Assembly (NCBI GenBank): GCA_038093515.1
Contig: JBBPSI010000040.1
Coordinates: 62,001 to 126,000 of the forward strand
DNA length: 64,000 bases
Source: Butyriboletus loyo
Taxonomy: Eukaryota; Basidiomycota; Agaricomycetes; Boletales; Boletaceae
Reading direction: 5' to 3'
The notes beneath the pieces are model-generated. The model saw only the letters and a list, made by a program, of their open reading frames with translations, searched no databases and had not been told where the DNA came from. Positions 24,201-36,391 of the stretch are shown one piece after another. The first letter of the stretch is position 1. The number at the start of each line of letters is the position of its first letter. A program made the translations under genes and the position numbers.

Positions 24201-25580
24201 CTCGCCATGCTCATGCGGTCCGTGCTTGACAGAAGGTCGAGGTTCCTATGGCTAACAAACTAGTACTCAGCTTGCGACGTGCCGTGCTGCACCCGGATCT
24301 TGTCGTAGATACCAAAGATCAGATGAACGAGTTTCCATCAGGCTCGAAATGCATCGAGATGGATACCTTAATACATGATGTTGTCGAGCAGCAAACCTCT
24401 GATGCTTCAAACATATCCTTCGCCAAGAACGTACTCTCCAATCTTGCGGCATCCGAGACAGATGAATGCCCCATTTGTCTCGATGTGATGGAGGCTGCGG
24501 TCATCATTCCTCAGTGTTTACATCGGTGGTAAGCATCATCTACTTCTCGCGTCACCCACAACTTATATCCTTCTTAGCTGCAAAGATTGTATTGTTTCTT
24601 ATATAACGGCCTGCTCCGAGCGAAGCGAGGAAGGACGCTGCCCTTCCTGTTCTCGAGGACCTATCAAAGAAAATGAATTGATAGAGGTTTTTAGACCTAA
24701 AACCGAAGATGAAGTGAAAGCCGCACCTCTTCTTTCAGGGGATGACAAAGTCGTAGAGCCCGTGACTGTACCAGTGGTTGAGCTACGTCGTAACGACTTC
24801 CGCTCCTCTACAAAACTCAATGCTTTGATTCAAAACCTACGTAAGTCGCCATTTGGTTATTTGACAGCGGAGATAGTTATAGTTGTCAAATAGGTCGACT
24901 GCGAAACCAAGATCCATACTTCCACGCAATCGTCTTCTCACAATTCACTTCGTTCCTCTCGCTCATATCAACAGCTCTTGACCGCGAACATCTCGCTTGG
25001 TACCGCTTTGATGGTTCTATGGACATAAAAAAGCGCAGCGCGGCGATAGCTGAGTTCAAACAAAGTGAGCGCAAGCCCAAAGTTCTGATTATTAGCCTGA
25101 AGGCTGGTGGGGTTGGGCTGAATGTAAGAGAATTGCTCTCTCGATAGCCTCTGCTCATCACACAAACAGCTTACCTGCGCTAATCATGTATTCATGGTGA
25201 GTCTTTCAGTGGTCTGTGCAGGGCAAATATAACACCCGTCCTAGATGGATTGTTGGTGGAACGCGGCAACTGAGAACCAAGGTATATTTCCCAGTTGAAT
25301 CTTGCCTACATGCAGTAACATCTTCGCAGCGATTGACCGTGTTCACCGCATTGGCCAAGATAAGACAGTCTATGTCAAGCATTTCATCGTAAGAAAACAT
25401 CATTTTGCACACTCAACATTGATGTTCCCCCAGATTGAGAATACAATTGAGGGCAATATACTAGAGATCCAAAAGCGCAAGACGGCCATCATCAAGGAAG
25501 CGTTTCGAGGAACGAATAGGTCAGGAAAAGCTGATTCTGAGAGCTTAGAAAATCTCAAATTTATCTTCGATGATAATTAA
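21258..25580 (+). CDS. RAD5: RAD5-type SNF2 ATPase and RING ubiquitin ligase
   Basis: Nineteen exons sum to 3429 nt, 1142 aa, close to yeast Rad5. The protein polyubiquitinates PCNA and remodels stalled forks in error-free damage tolerance. The acidic, Ser-rich N-terminus carries [10 protein letters not shown] (NLS-like). A HIRAN-like region follows ([31 protein letters not shown]). The SNF2 half has ADEMGMGKTIM (Walker A), the DEAH box [10 protein letters not shown] and [10 protein letters not shown]. Inserted in it is a RING finger: [26 protein letters not shown]. The C-terminal helicase half has [21 protein letters not shown] and [12 protein letters not shown]. Walker A is assembled through exons of 5 nt (23052-23056) and 3 nt (23116-23118). 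A 27-nt exon (25170-25196) encodes LTCANHVFM. All catalytic motifs are present. Confidence 0.95.
23052..23056 (+). other. 5-nt micro-exon in the RAD5 Walker A motif
   Basis: The exon AGATG lies between intron 23003-23051 (GTAAGT...TGTAG, 49 nt) and intron 23057-23115 (GTAAGC...AACAG, 59 nt). It completes the Ala codon, supplies Asp and gives the first base of Glu in ADEMGMGKT. Without it the frame is lost. Confidence 0.85.
23116..23118 (+). other. 3-nt micro-exon in the RAD5 Walker A motif
   Basis: The exon AAA lies between the AACAG acceptor and intron 23119-23169 (GTAAGC...CACAG, 51 nt). It supplies the last two bases of Glu and the first base of Met. With it the motif reads ADEMGMGKT; if skipped the frame is kept but the motif becomes ADVGMGKT. 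Confidence 0.8.
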
Positions 25581-25713
25581 CCAAGTAGAGTAGTACTACG
25601 CAAATTTACAATATCGCATGTGACAGTGACGTTACGCATGTGTGACTTTGTGACATTACGGTGATTGCTGTGTTGCTGCGAGCTGTACAACCTGTTCCCG
25701 GCTCACAACGACC

Positions 25714-26422
25714 ATGGCCACTGTGTCGCCCTTCGCTCGAAGCAGCGCGTTTGATGAGCCCCGTCTCGGGGTGCATGAGCAGACTGTGTGTACCTTTCGG
25801 TCCTTTCTCTGTCCCCCCTGAATCAATCCGAGCAAGCGCCTTGCAGATCGAAGAGATGTACAGCGTTCCAGAGAGTTTTCTGGAAATCGAGGTTCGTAAT
25901 CCTCAAACGCACGGTAAGCAAGCATTCTTTGCCAAAAATTGCCAAACATTGTAGTTGATGTTGCCCTAGGATTCGGTCGGAAGATGTTTACCGACTATGA
26001 AATCGTGTGCAAAGTGTGTTCTCAGTTGATCCTGCTTTCATCCGCTGTGAGTCTGAGCACCTATTGATGACTTAGACCAACATACCTGCCTTTAAATTAC
26101 GCCACTCCCTCGTGAGACGCCGTTACTCTGACTTTGAGGCATTCCGTGATATCCTCGAACGAGAGTCTACTCGCGTCAACATTCCGCCCCTCCCTGGCAA
26201 GGTCTTCACTAATAGATTTTCTGACGAAGTCATTGAATCCCGGAGGGAAGGACTCGAACGGTTCCTTAGCATCGTTGCTGGTCATCCTCTCTTGCAGGTG
26301 CGGTATTTCAATTCCGTTGCATCAGACAGCTCTCACGCTTCTCCTCTCGTCCCCAGACTGGTAGCAAAGTCCTATGTGCATTTTTGCAGGATCCAGGTTG
26401 GGACAAGACTCAGTGGCTATAA
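25714..26422 (+). CDS. SNX3: Sorting nexin 3 (Snx3/Grd19), PX domain protein
   Basis: Five exons (25714-25785, 25847-25913, 25970-26013, 26076-26297, 26357-26422) sum to 471 nt, 156 aa, the normal size for this single-domain nexin. It binds PI3P on early endosomes and works with retromer in endosome-to-Golgi retrieval. The PX domain shows [40 protein letters not shown] (the RRYSDF phosphoinositide motif), IPPLPGKVF and the final [13 protein letters not shown]. The start [11 protein letters not shown] is the first ATG that leads into the spliced frame. The gene follows RAD5 by only 133 bp on the same strand. Confidence 0.93.
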
Positions 26423-26988
26423 ACAATTTTCTCTCGCGACTCCCCAGTTTATTCTCAGTAGCCAAACCCTGCCTTGTCTCCGCCCCACCTGTTTTGGACT
26501 CATAGCCAGTCTAACCTTTCCGCTCAAGGACCCCCAGGTCTTTTTACCATGTGCTACTAGGTGTCCTTGTCCGATTTCACGCTTGGTTGTTCTTGTATAT
26601 TCATATTTGTTCCCTTGCAAGCCTCCTCATTCTCCCCGGTGTTCTGATTGTCCACCAATTCATAGTACATGTCTCAGGTACATAAAGCACCCGCTATGGA
26701 ACCTTCTCTACTTTGACTCTTGCTGCGCGTTCATGAACGACGATGTCCATAACAGATCTGAAGCCGAGTTAGTCATTGGTGGCAAAGAACCTACCACTTC
26801 TGCTTACCGTAAGTTAACCACATACCCTGTCTCGACGTCCGTTAGCGTGAGGATGTCGACAGAATGCACACCAGGAGAAATGGCAAGGAAGTCCATACGG
26901 ACGGATTGACAAGTGGATGGCTTAAGTGGGCTGTAGAAGCAAACCAATCCTTAGAAACACGAATGAATAGGGAACTGTGATTCTTAAC
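26423..26988. other. Convergent 3' intergenic region
   Basis: 566 bp between the stops of SNX3 and TRS65. The frame of SNX3 stays open in an alternative reading, but the peptide is not family-like. Pyrimidine-rich stretches are present; no gene was recognised. Confidence 0.45.
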
Positions 26989-29666
26989 TCACCCGACCCT
27001 CACCCGGTTCTGTAAGGGTAAGATACCAGGAGGAGTGATTAAAGCCGTGAATTCCTCCATGTTCCGTTTGCCTCTAGATCCTGGGGTGACCTTACTTTGC
27101 TCGATTTTCCGTTGTCGCCTATCCGCATTTGGACAGCTGACCTCGAACCTTCTGGTCCACGAGCTCTGATTGTAGACGAAAATATCGAATGTGAACTGAT
27201 CCGATGGATATATCTTCCTCTGTCCAAACGGATAGCTGTCGTCAGACTCAGTAGCTAAGAGGCCCACAGAGACGACAACGGGCTCTCCCGATGGTACCGG
27301 CAGAGGCTCTCGTCGAGTGTCATACTGGGTATTCAGGACGGTCGGGAGCGGCGTCTGTGGCACCGCGGTCATCATTCCCATTCCTCTCTCTCGCTTGATC
27401 TCAATGCTCGGACCGGAATAGCCTTGTTGACTGCCCAGTGCCTGGATGTGTGGCGCATTGGCTGTCACGCCTGGCGAAAACATGGGGTACGCAGGCGTAG
27501 GTGGTGTGACGAATGGCTGCGCCGGTATTTCGGACAGTGAGGCGTTGACATTAAACCCAGCCCCTCCACTCGGTGGCGGAGGTAGCATTCCAAATGTGGT
27601 TGAGGCCGATCGATTGAATGTCTGAAGCGCAACAGAAGGAGGGGTGAAACCCGTTGTCGAAGCAGGTGGCGCAGACCCTCCAGGGTGTTCGCGAGACGGT
27701 AAAGAGAGACGAAAGCCGGCAGAGGTGTTAATAGCACGCATGGCGGTGATACTACCAGGGAGCGTGTGTCGTTTTCCTGCAATTGCTTGAGGTATGGGCA
27801 TCGCGGGTACAGGAGACGAGACGAGAGATGAGAGAGTGCTACGGCCTGGAAAGGGTGAAGGAGGTTCGGGGAGGGCACTACGTCCTGTGGAGGTCTCGTG
27901 GAAATGTACAGGTTCCTCGCGAGGTCTAGATGATAGGTCAAGAATGCAATTCCACCGGGAGGAGAAGGTTTGAGTTGGGTAGGATAGAATGCTGTGTTCA
28001 TCTTTGACTTCATTTGTGAGATACGGTCTACCGTAGACAGTGATCGTCACTGCTCTCTGTAATTCCCCGCCGTCGTTGATACCCTGTGACGTCAACAAGT
28101 TATCTTGATCATTTGGTGTGTTCCAGAAGGATACGACGTAGAGGAGGTTGTACTGTTCCATTGAGCCTATGAGGAGAGGAAAGAGGTGTTTCTCGGTATC
28201 CGGGTTGAAGGCACCATCTCCCCATCCGATTAATCTCGTAGTCGCACCTTCTCCGCCAATGTTCACAACTAAACGCTCGAGCGAGAAACCGGTGGCTGGA
28301 CCTGACTCTCCCGAGTTCTCCACCTCAACGCAAAGGACCACAGTGCGTTCACTGTTTCCTGCTTCCCGCTCTTCGTTCCCACTTTCGAAATCATTGCAGT
28401 CGTGGGCGTCCTGATCGCTTGCGGAAACAGAGGAGTTCTTCGGCAGCAAGACATGAGGAACAAATACAGTACGCATTCGGACACGAAATCCAGAGACCGT
28501 CTGCAGAATTTTGCGATAAGATTTTCGCAGGATATGACTTGGACTCTGTTTGGAAATTGAAGGTGTTCGAGTCGGCGCGGATGCCGGAGGAAGCGAAAAG
28601 TATCGTTGACGAGTGGTATTTCCTAGTCGAGTTGAAGGGAGGTGGAGCGACTCGGAGTCCGATGATATACTGGAACCTGCTGAAAACAAAATATTCATTA
28701 TATACGCCGGATCGTGATGCATAGACGCACCCAGTGTGAGCCCTTCAAGTAAGTTAATTTCCTCGAAGCCAGTATCTTCACTTTCTTCGAGTTCCTCACC
28801 ATCCTCACCTCCCGTCACGGCTCCCGAATCAGGATGAGAAATCATACCTGCTCTGGCTAGGTATGCAATAAGCGGGTGAGTTGACTGGGAGAGAGATAGC
28901 GCCTTCTCTCGTAATGTAGCAGATGCGGTCAGACAAAGCAGAGGATCGGAGAAGGGAAGGCGCAAATAGGCTAAGAAGTTCAACACGGCCGCACCAAACA
29001 CAAGGATAACCTTACTCACACACGATCAGGGAAAGTTCATAGACGGCGATCCAGCTTCTTTGGGACTCGGAAAATAGGAGTGCAAACTTCTCTTTTGATT
29101 CCTCTGTTGCTTTTTTCGTTCCCCAAATACTAGAAAAGAGTAAAGTTCCTTCTGATTGCACATATTTCCGGTCACTTTCAGTAGTTGACGGGATGGGATT
29201 CGGAGTGTTGGGTGGAAATATCGAGGGATGAGACGAGAGCGGGCGGCCCTTGAGCATAGATGACGTGCGAGGATGGACAAGGCTAGCCGTGTCCAGTACA
29301 TCCTGGTTTGGCATTTTAGGGATGTAGCTCGCTTCTAGCGACACTTGTATATGACTGAGAAAGTCCACAAGGGTCCGTGGAGGACTATGGTGATTGTGTG
29401 GGTTATTGAGAGATGGATGTTTAATGTGCATCACAAGAAACAGATTCAATTGCTCGTCTAGATACCTGTGAGCTTCGGTGTGGTGCAACGATGAGTATAT
29501 AATGTACCTCACCGAAGAAAGCCTGCTTTCTCTCCGCACGGGGTTGTTTGACGCTCGCGAGCCAGTCATCGGCGACGATACATTCCGGAAACGATATCGA
29601 GGTAGCTGGCGTAAGAGCGTCAAGTACACAAGACCCAAAAAGTGTCTCTAACGATTCCTCAGCCAT
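26989..29666 (-). CDS. TRS65: TRAPPII complex subunit Trs65
   Basis: A fungal subunit of TRAPPII, the late-Golgi guanine-nucleotide exchange factor for Ypt31/32. The start is MAEESLETLFGSCVLD. Introns near 29550-29465 and 29030-28985 join FF to DEQLNLFLVMHIKHPS and LIV to SYLRLPFSDPLL. The middle contains a beta-rich region (VVLCVEVENSGE; LLYVVSFWNTPND; RAVTITVYGRPYL), a long Ser/Pro-rich linker, and then VVVSVGLLATESDD, FTFDIFVYNQSSWTRRFEVS and the C-terminal IEQSKVTPGS...GILPLQNRVRVG, the signature end of Trs65. About 830 aa. The gene is divergent from ELP6, with 234 bp between the start codons. Confidence 0.85.
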
Positions 29667-29900
29667 GGTGCGAGCCGACTGCCGTTGGTGGACACAGAAA
29701 CGATTGATCAACCTGAGCGTAACCCTATTGTATTGACAGACTAACTCCACCTCGATTAGGTTGGCACGATTAGTTTTGCAGACCAGCCTGAGGACAGCAA
29801 TGGTGGAGGCGACTGGAGACGTTGTTTGCGTTTGTTGTCCAATGGCCTCTAGAAAGACCGATTTGGTAAACGTACACTGATTAGATTTTGTACGAGTACC
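29667..29900. promoter_or_regulatory. Bidirectional promoter of TRS65 and ELP6
   Basis: 234 bp between two diverging start codons. No distinct element was recognised. Confidence 0.5.
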
Positions 29901-30800
29901 ATGCAGTCATTTCCACCTCCAGACCTCACCTCCCACGTTGGACTTGTATTAATTACTGACGAACTGCAGGCTCCCGCGGATTTTTTGATTCACAGATTTT
30001 TGAATCTTCGCCTGAAGGATTCAAAACGCTCTCGGTGTCTCTTACTCTCTGTCTCAGAGGACATCGAACGGATAAAATCAGTGGCGTCCAAGTCAGTGCG
30101 TAGAGAATAACATCTACTTTACTATATACTGAGGGCATCTTAAAGAGTTTGAACATCTCGCAAAACGCGAGGTTCAAGTTCATTGATGTCCACTCGAACC
30201 TCGAAGAATGGGAAGAGTCTGAAGCACCTGACACAAGCTCTAGAGAATCGAGATTGAGGCGCATTTTCGACCTCGTTTCCACGGAGCTGCGCGGTGGACC
30301 GGATGATGATGGAAGAAGTCTCGTCATTTTGGACGATATCGCAACCCTCGAATGGCTTGGATATTCCGTTCTGGAATTATCACGACTTTGTCGTGCACTG
30401 CGAGCGTTGTGTCTGAAGGTAGGCCATACCCTATCGTCTTAAACATTCTGATTAAGGGACGTGCGTCTGTCAGGAGGCTGCAACCATCTTGATACGGCAT
30501 CATGTCCTAAATCGATCAGAGCCTGACCCCCTCTTCCGACATCTTTTGCAGCTGTGTTCCTATCATGTGGAGGTGAGACCTCTATCAAGTGGCCGCAGTG
30601 GTGCTGTGAGTGGTGAGGTGAGCTAGGACCCTTCTTATCGAACGAAGTCCAACATACATATGCAGCTGTGTATGCACTTGGGTCCTGTGGAAAGTGAACC
30701 CTCATATCCTCTGATCACCCGTTCGGCTGCGTTGCAATATCGGCTGACGGATAGTGGTGCTATTTTTTTTAACAAGGGCACTAGCGCAGGGGTGCTATAG
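29901..30800 (+). CDS. ELP6: Elongator complex protein 6
   Basis: A RecA-like subunit of the Elp4-5-6 ring, which assists Elongator in wobble-uridine modification of tRNA. Four exons: MQSFPPPDLTSHVGLVLITD to ASKS, then SLNISQNARFKFIDVHSNLE to LRALCLK, then EAATILIRHHVLNRSEPDPL to SGRSGAVSGE, and finally LCMHLGPVESEPSYPLITRS to the stop. Family-typical elements are SLVILDDIATLEWLGYS, the RALRALC helix, ILIRHHV and PLSSGRSGAVSGE. Like other Elp6 proteins it lacks a true Walker A motif. About 265 aa. The final exon overlaps long minus-strand open frames that I regard as shadows. Confidence 0.85.
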
Positions 30801-31107
30801 GATACCTTTCCATCAAAAATTATCATGGTCAGCATCAGGAATGTGTACGACGACATCTATTCTAGTTTGAGGTAACGCTTTGAAGGTTGATCAGGAACAA
30901 ACCTAAATACCCTGAGTTTGTGTTTTTCTTCTCCGATACACGCGTTTGGAATACGGATGACATGGAACGATGCAAGGATGTATACTTTGTACTGACCTCT
31001 TATCTTCATTGCACTGTACTAGGTGAGCCCTTGCGTGCTCGAGAGAATCATTAATAATAGTCATCGCAAGCCCATCATGTTATGTTTACCACAATGCATA
31101 CCGAACT
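30801..31107. other. Convergent 3' intergenic region
   Basis: 307 bp between the stops of ELP6 and COG3. No gene, repeat or RNA was seen. Confidence 0.5.
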
Positions 31108-34100
31108 TCACGAAAGTTGACATTCATCACAAATGACACTCAATCTCTCCTTCAATCTCTCCTCCGAGTACACAACCCCTTTCAGAGCTCCCGCGTACAT
31201 GTTCCACACGACTTCTCTATACCCCATGTACCCATCCACAACCGCTTCTTTCACATGCGTGAGCAATACTGACACCGTCCGATTATCCTCTAGGTATAAC
31301 CGGAGCTTCGTCACCGCTGCCCTGAGATCGCGTTCGCATGATTCAACAAACTTTGCGTGCAAGTCTTCGGCCGCGGATTGACGTGCCCAGTCTTGTTCGG
31401 TGAGCAACGGAACCAGTCCCGATGCGTTCGTCGGTGGAGTAACTATACGGGAGGTGTTGAACGCCCGCACACGGTCGACCCATTCTTGCAAAGGTTCGCA
31501 CGGACCCTTGGCGCAGAGTGAGATGAGATTTTGACATGCGCGTTTGAGGTCTTGGTCGATCTCCTGAGGGATGGGAGATAGCGTCCAGCACAACTTCCGG
31601 ACGGTTTCAACAAGGCGACTTACGTGTCTGGCATCCGTCATGCTCTCGTATCCGCGTGGCATGCCGAGAGATGCAAAGAGCGCGTCGGGAAGCAAGGCGG
31701 TTGTCTTGCTGAGAACTGAAGCCAGTGCATCTGTTCGTATCAAACGTCAGTAAGGCTTCGAGGAGTAACCAACCGGGTGATCACCTGTCATGCCACCCTG
31801 ACCTGTTTGTCGTTGGGTATCTCTTCCAGCCAAGTCCAGATTGTTCGTGGCTTCTTTCAGGATCAAGAGATGTCGAACGAGGAAGAGTTCTCCAACGAGT
31901 ATGCTTGCAGGAGCGTTACGTTGCCCTATGATGGCGCTCGACGATACGAGCGACTGTCGGCACAGGCTCACAGCTTCTTGAGCAATGTCTTCGAATATCG
32001 CAGGCTGGGAATATACGTGAACCACGGCACTTAAAGGGTGTGCGAAAAGTATTACCTTGACGAAATCGTGTAGTTGAGATAGCACCCAAACAGTTTTTTG
32101 CAAGGTTGGATACCACGTCTCCTGCTTGTCCAAGGAAGAAAATTGGAACAATCGACTAACACTTTCCTTCTCCTTGATGTCAAAATGAGAAGTAGGTTTT
32201 CTTACAGCTGCAGTGCTTCATGAGCGTTCTCTGGTTCACGGAAACAAGAACTCTCGAGCAACAAACCTACGAGTATATCTGGGTATGCCAGGTCTTCCGG
32301 CTTTGGAACATAGTACCTGATCTCAGCCTGAATCAAGCTCTGAGCCTTGAAGAACAGTCTCGTCTGAGCATCCTGGAGGACCATTTGTAGCAAGTGGCTG
32401 ATGTGCAGTCTCCCGAGGCCCCTTGGCTTCGGATGATCGAGGTCCACGCTAAGCTCGTCAAGGGGCTCTTCAGGGAGCTCAACGACGTCGAGAACCATCA
32501 AGGCTTGAAGGACAGTACAAACTTCGCAGAGTGTAGTGAGTCGAGTCTCATGAAGAATACGCGGCCGAAGATCATCGTAGAGGTAATCACAGAGAGTTTC
32601 TAGGTAATGACTATAAATGCCGGCTGAATTCAAGGCGATAGGAGCAGTAAACGATACGACTCACTATAGTTGATCCCCACCAGAATCGAAAAACCCGCGG
32701 AAGAGATTGAACTCGTCCGTACAAAGTTGTTTCAAATAAGCGCATCCTGCGTTTGTCTAAAAAGTAGAAATCAACAACGATGTTTTTGTACGGAAAGGGC
32801 ATCTTCACCAGTTCGACGAGCTCGGTGTGCGTTGGGTCCAGCCCTCGTATTTCTTCCATCAAACGTCCGACCAAGAGGGTCTTGCGCGCACTGAAGTAGG
32901 CTGTATGGCATTCAGACAAGAGAGCGGAAAGTTCCTCTGGATGCGCAGTCGCACGTCGCTCGAGCTCGTTGAGGAGAGGTGCCAGTTGAGGCGTAACACT
33001 CCTAAATCTGGTATACAATAAATGCATCTGTGCTGTAGTAGATACATCCTATTGCTGGGGTTAACTGGAGTGTGTCCAAGACAAAGCAATTGGGCTACCT
33101 TCTCAGACAAACGCTTGGATACGTCTGCTGTGAGAGCCCTGAGGGAGCCAACAAAAAACATCTTGATGAGCGTCATGGCACGTGTCATACATTGCTGGAA
33201 GCGCAACAGGTAGACTTCTGCTTCCTTGTAATATCGCTAAATACGTTGTCCTCAGTATCGGGCGCGTTAATGCGATGATGACTAGTGAAAGAGCGTACAT
33301 GAGCCTTCAGATATTCGATGCATATGTCGACACGTTCGACCATGTACAAGAAGTCAGTTTGGAGAACAAGTGATTCTCCAGGGTGATTAAGCATCCGAGT
33401 TGCATGCTCGAGCTCCTGGAAGTACTCCAGTCTAGTATCAATCTCGTCCGTGAGGTCAAGCAACTTGTCCTAAGACCAGTCGCGACATCAGTAAATAAAT
33501 ACCGAGATGATGTACGACAACTGACCCTGTCTTCGAGAAGCCGTTCACAAGCATCCTTCAAACTCCTCCCACCCTCCTCGACGCCTCTCCACTCCCCAAA
33601 CATGCTATCCACCTCCCCTTCCACCTCGTCAAGCCGTTCGAGCAACATGTCTGCTGTACCCAAGTGTTCTGCTACCATGGCCACATGCGCCCTGAAATGG
33701 GCCTCTTGGCTATGCGCGACGGAACGATCAACTTGCGCGAACCAGTCATAGAATTGCTGAGGCGTTTGTATGGGCACCTTGGGATCCAAGGCATGCGAAG
33801 GCAATGAACGCGTGGATGCAGGAACGGGAGTGGAAGGTCGGGAACCTGATCCAAGTTTGCTCGTTGCGCGTAAACTGGGAGTAGGTGGGTGCGAGGCATC
33901 GTACTCGACGGCGACCTTTTTGAATCTGAGGCGATTCCTCTCCCATGGAACTGGTACTCACTTTCAAAGGAAGGGGTGATTTTTCATTTGCTGCTTTGAT
34001 CGCAGCAATGCTCTTGAGAGCGAGGTCACTCAAGGGTGCTTTAGCTTCCCATTCTTCAAGGGAGATTTGGGGTTTTGGTTGCGATGTCGGGGTTGGAGGT

Positions 34101-34141
34101 GCAGCCGGGCGGCGCTGTGCATTCGACCGAACAGCTGACAT
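31108..34141 (-). CDS. COG3: Conserved oligomeric Golgi complex subunit 3 (Sec34)
   Basis: A lobe-A subunit of COG, the tether for retrograde vesicles within the Golgi. The start MSAVRSNAQRRPAAPPTP leads into SLEEWEAKAPLSDLALKSI. An intron follows, then VAVEYDASHPPTPS and a Ser/Pro linker, then TPQQFYDWFAQVDRSVAHSQ, the start of the Sec34 domain. The helical Sec34 region runs through LDLTDEIDTRLEYFQELEHA, DFLYMVERVDICIEYLKAH and RFQQCMTRAMTLIKMFFVGS. The C-terminal part includes LNSAGIYSHYLETLCDYLYD, LSVDLDHPKPRGLGRLHISH, SLIQAEIRYYVPKPEDLAYP and a final segment ending with the stop at 31108. Several 50-70 nt introns interrupt it. Length is roughly 800 aa, normal for fungal COG3. Confidence 0.9.
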
Positions 34142-34373
34142 TGTACCGCAAAGGTATGAAAAGTTCAAATCTGGTGGACTTGATCGACATTCGAGTCGGA
34201 GTCCGCTGGCCAGCAAACAATCGAACCAGTTGGAAAGCAGCGATATGGATTCAAGTATACAAGTGTTTCTAGCGTGCTACAATTACCAGCATGTACTAAT
34301 TGTCGAACTGCGTGGATGTGTATATCAGGTCAGAGATAACTCACACAACCATCGACGGGATTCAATAAAGTCG

Positions 34374-35836
34374 CTACGACGCTACATCTTCCCATGGCGA
34401 TGGCTCATCAGGCACTAATAGAACATAAGGCGAAGCCGCAATTACTGGCAGTGATTCTTTGAGCGAGCTGACGGACAAATCAGCAATTCCCAATGTCTCC
34501 GTTGACGCGGTTTTTCGATGCAGTCCTGCTAGCGACGGCAATGGTGCAGGCTCGGGCTGAAAGCCAGGAAAGTTGCCGGGTATCTCATACGAAGGTGCGA
34601 CGGGAGGGGTTACCTTGCTGGTCGTTGGTCTAGACAGTGGCCGAGGCGACGGCTGTTGTGGACACGAACAAGGCAAAACTACAGACAATGTGTCCGACTG
34701 GTCAAGCTGACCCAAAGGTGCGTCAGACGGGGCATTTGTGCTGCGTAATCGTCCGTTCTCTCCTTCTAGCAGTTTGAGTGCCTGCCGCAGTGCATCTTTC
34801 TCCAAGCGCGCTTGATCCAGCTCTTCTTCAGTTTCGGCTCTTTTCATACGCTCGGTAGCTACCATTTTGTTTGCCTGCGGGTTGCTCAGACGAACAGGAA
34901 CTATCAGAGAGAAAGCATATACCTCTTCAAACAATGCTTGTGACAGCGACTCAAGCTCTGCTTCCAGTGCAGCCTTGGCCGCATCTGCAGCTTTGTGAGC
35001 CTGACGTTCACGCTCGAGTTGCTCTTGCAACTCTTCCATCTCTTTTTCTCGTGCATTTGGTACCAAAGATGAGAGAGAGGGAGAGGTGAGATGCGAGGGA
35101 TGAGGGGAGAGGGCGGGCGATCGAGTACCTGTCCGCGGATGAGCGGTAGCTCGAATGGATGTGTCTGTATCTGACCCACCACTACTGAACCGAAATTTAA
35201 AAAAACGGTTTTCCTGGCTCGTTATCGGTGTTGACGGTTGAGGAGTGGAGTCTGACGATGCCGCTGGCTTGACACCATTGACGAGTACCACGGCCGCGCC
35301 GGACGGGACTGTGGGTGTGCCCGATTCATTCAAAGGTCCATAATCTAGGCTTCGAGGACGCTCTTCAGACTTGTTTTCTGTATTGTAATTCTGAACCTCG
35401 CGCGCACTCCAGCGACGCCAACCGACATCCTTTGCATTGCATGGCGTCTCCCTCTTCAGAGCCTCTTCGAGCATCTCATTGTTGGATATCACAAGCTGAA
35501 GATTCGACTTTGCGAGATTCAACTGTGTCTCTAGTTCCGTCTGGGTCTTGATCGCTATCTTGAGAACGGAAGACTACAAAACAGGAGAGATCGGGGAACG
35601 ATTGAGGGGTGGTCGGGATGGAATGAAGTTGAACGTGGGCTCACGAGCTCTTCCACTTTGTTTAGGACACGGTCGAGGGCGCATCGTAGGTCCTCTTCTT
35701 GGCCATGAGAAAGGACGCGGCGGGCATCACGCAGTTCGTCGTCCAGACCCGCTAAAGCGGTGGACGTGGGTGAACTCGGGGCGGGCGAGGGGTGTGAGGA
35801 TCTGGCACTCGCGCCGAATGAAACGCTGGACAACAT
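34374..35836 (-). CDS. SEC2: Sec2-type guanine nucleotide exchange factor for Rab8/Sec4
   Basis: The start MLSSVSFGASARSSHPSPAP leads to a helix (LDDELRDARRVLSHGQEEDL), then an intron and a coiled coil (LKIAIKTQTELETQLNLAKS; ISNNEMLEEALKRE). After a Ser/Pro-rich linker comes a second coiled coil, REKEMEELQEQLERERQAHK followed by ALEAELESLSQALFEEANKM, with a 45-50 nt intron inside it. The ESLSQALFEEANKMVA motif is the diagnostic GDP-release helix of Sec2/Rabin8 proteins. The protein activates Sec4-class Rabs on secretory vesicles and is recruited by Ypt31/32. The C-terminus is Pro-rich and ends EPSPWEDVAS. About 470 aa. It lies just upstream of COG3 on the same strand, 232 bp apart. Confidence 0.87.
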
Positions 35837-36391
35837 GCGAAACGCAGCGACGCAAAAATATGACAAAGTCAGAAAACAACTGTACAACTTGCCATTCGCG
35901 GCAATCTACTTCGTTATGGCAACCACCGAGAGTAGTAGTGAGTAGTGACTTGTCTGTATTTTCGCTGCCACATGCATGTGCCCGCTTGACGTGGTAGCAA
36001 CCTGAGGCTGTTGCCCTTCTCATGCCCATGAGTATCGTTCACAGTGGTATGAGAATATATTTTCAAAAATCATTCATCCCATTTGCTGGTTTCTCCAGAG
36101 TCATCGCTGGTTCCACGCATCCTCGCGATGGAGCCGTTTACATTTTCTCGCGTCAACGCTACCGGTGCGGACCTCTCATTGCCACAGCTCTCTCATTTCC
36201 CGGGCGTTCCTCTCCGGCGCTGTCCATTTCCCGTGATCATTTCGCAGCAAGGCCCCATGGCGGACTGCTACCGCGGCCGATTCCCACTTCTCATCAGCTT
36301 ATTACGCGGTGTCGTGTCTCGATCATTTCGCTGCACGACTCCCCTCCAGTAATCATCTACTCTCCTACTTGGCGAATCCTACTAGATCGAT
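35837..36391. promoter_or_regulatory. Divergent promoter region, SEC2 and DUF6593 gene
   Basis: 555 bp between two diverging start codons. It includes CT-rich stretches upstream of the plus-strand gene. No other feature was identified. Confidence 0.4.
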
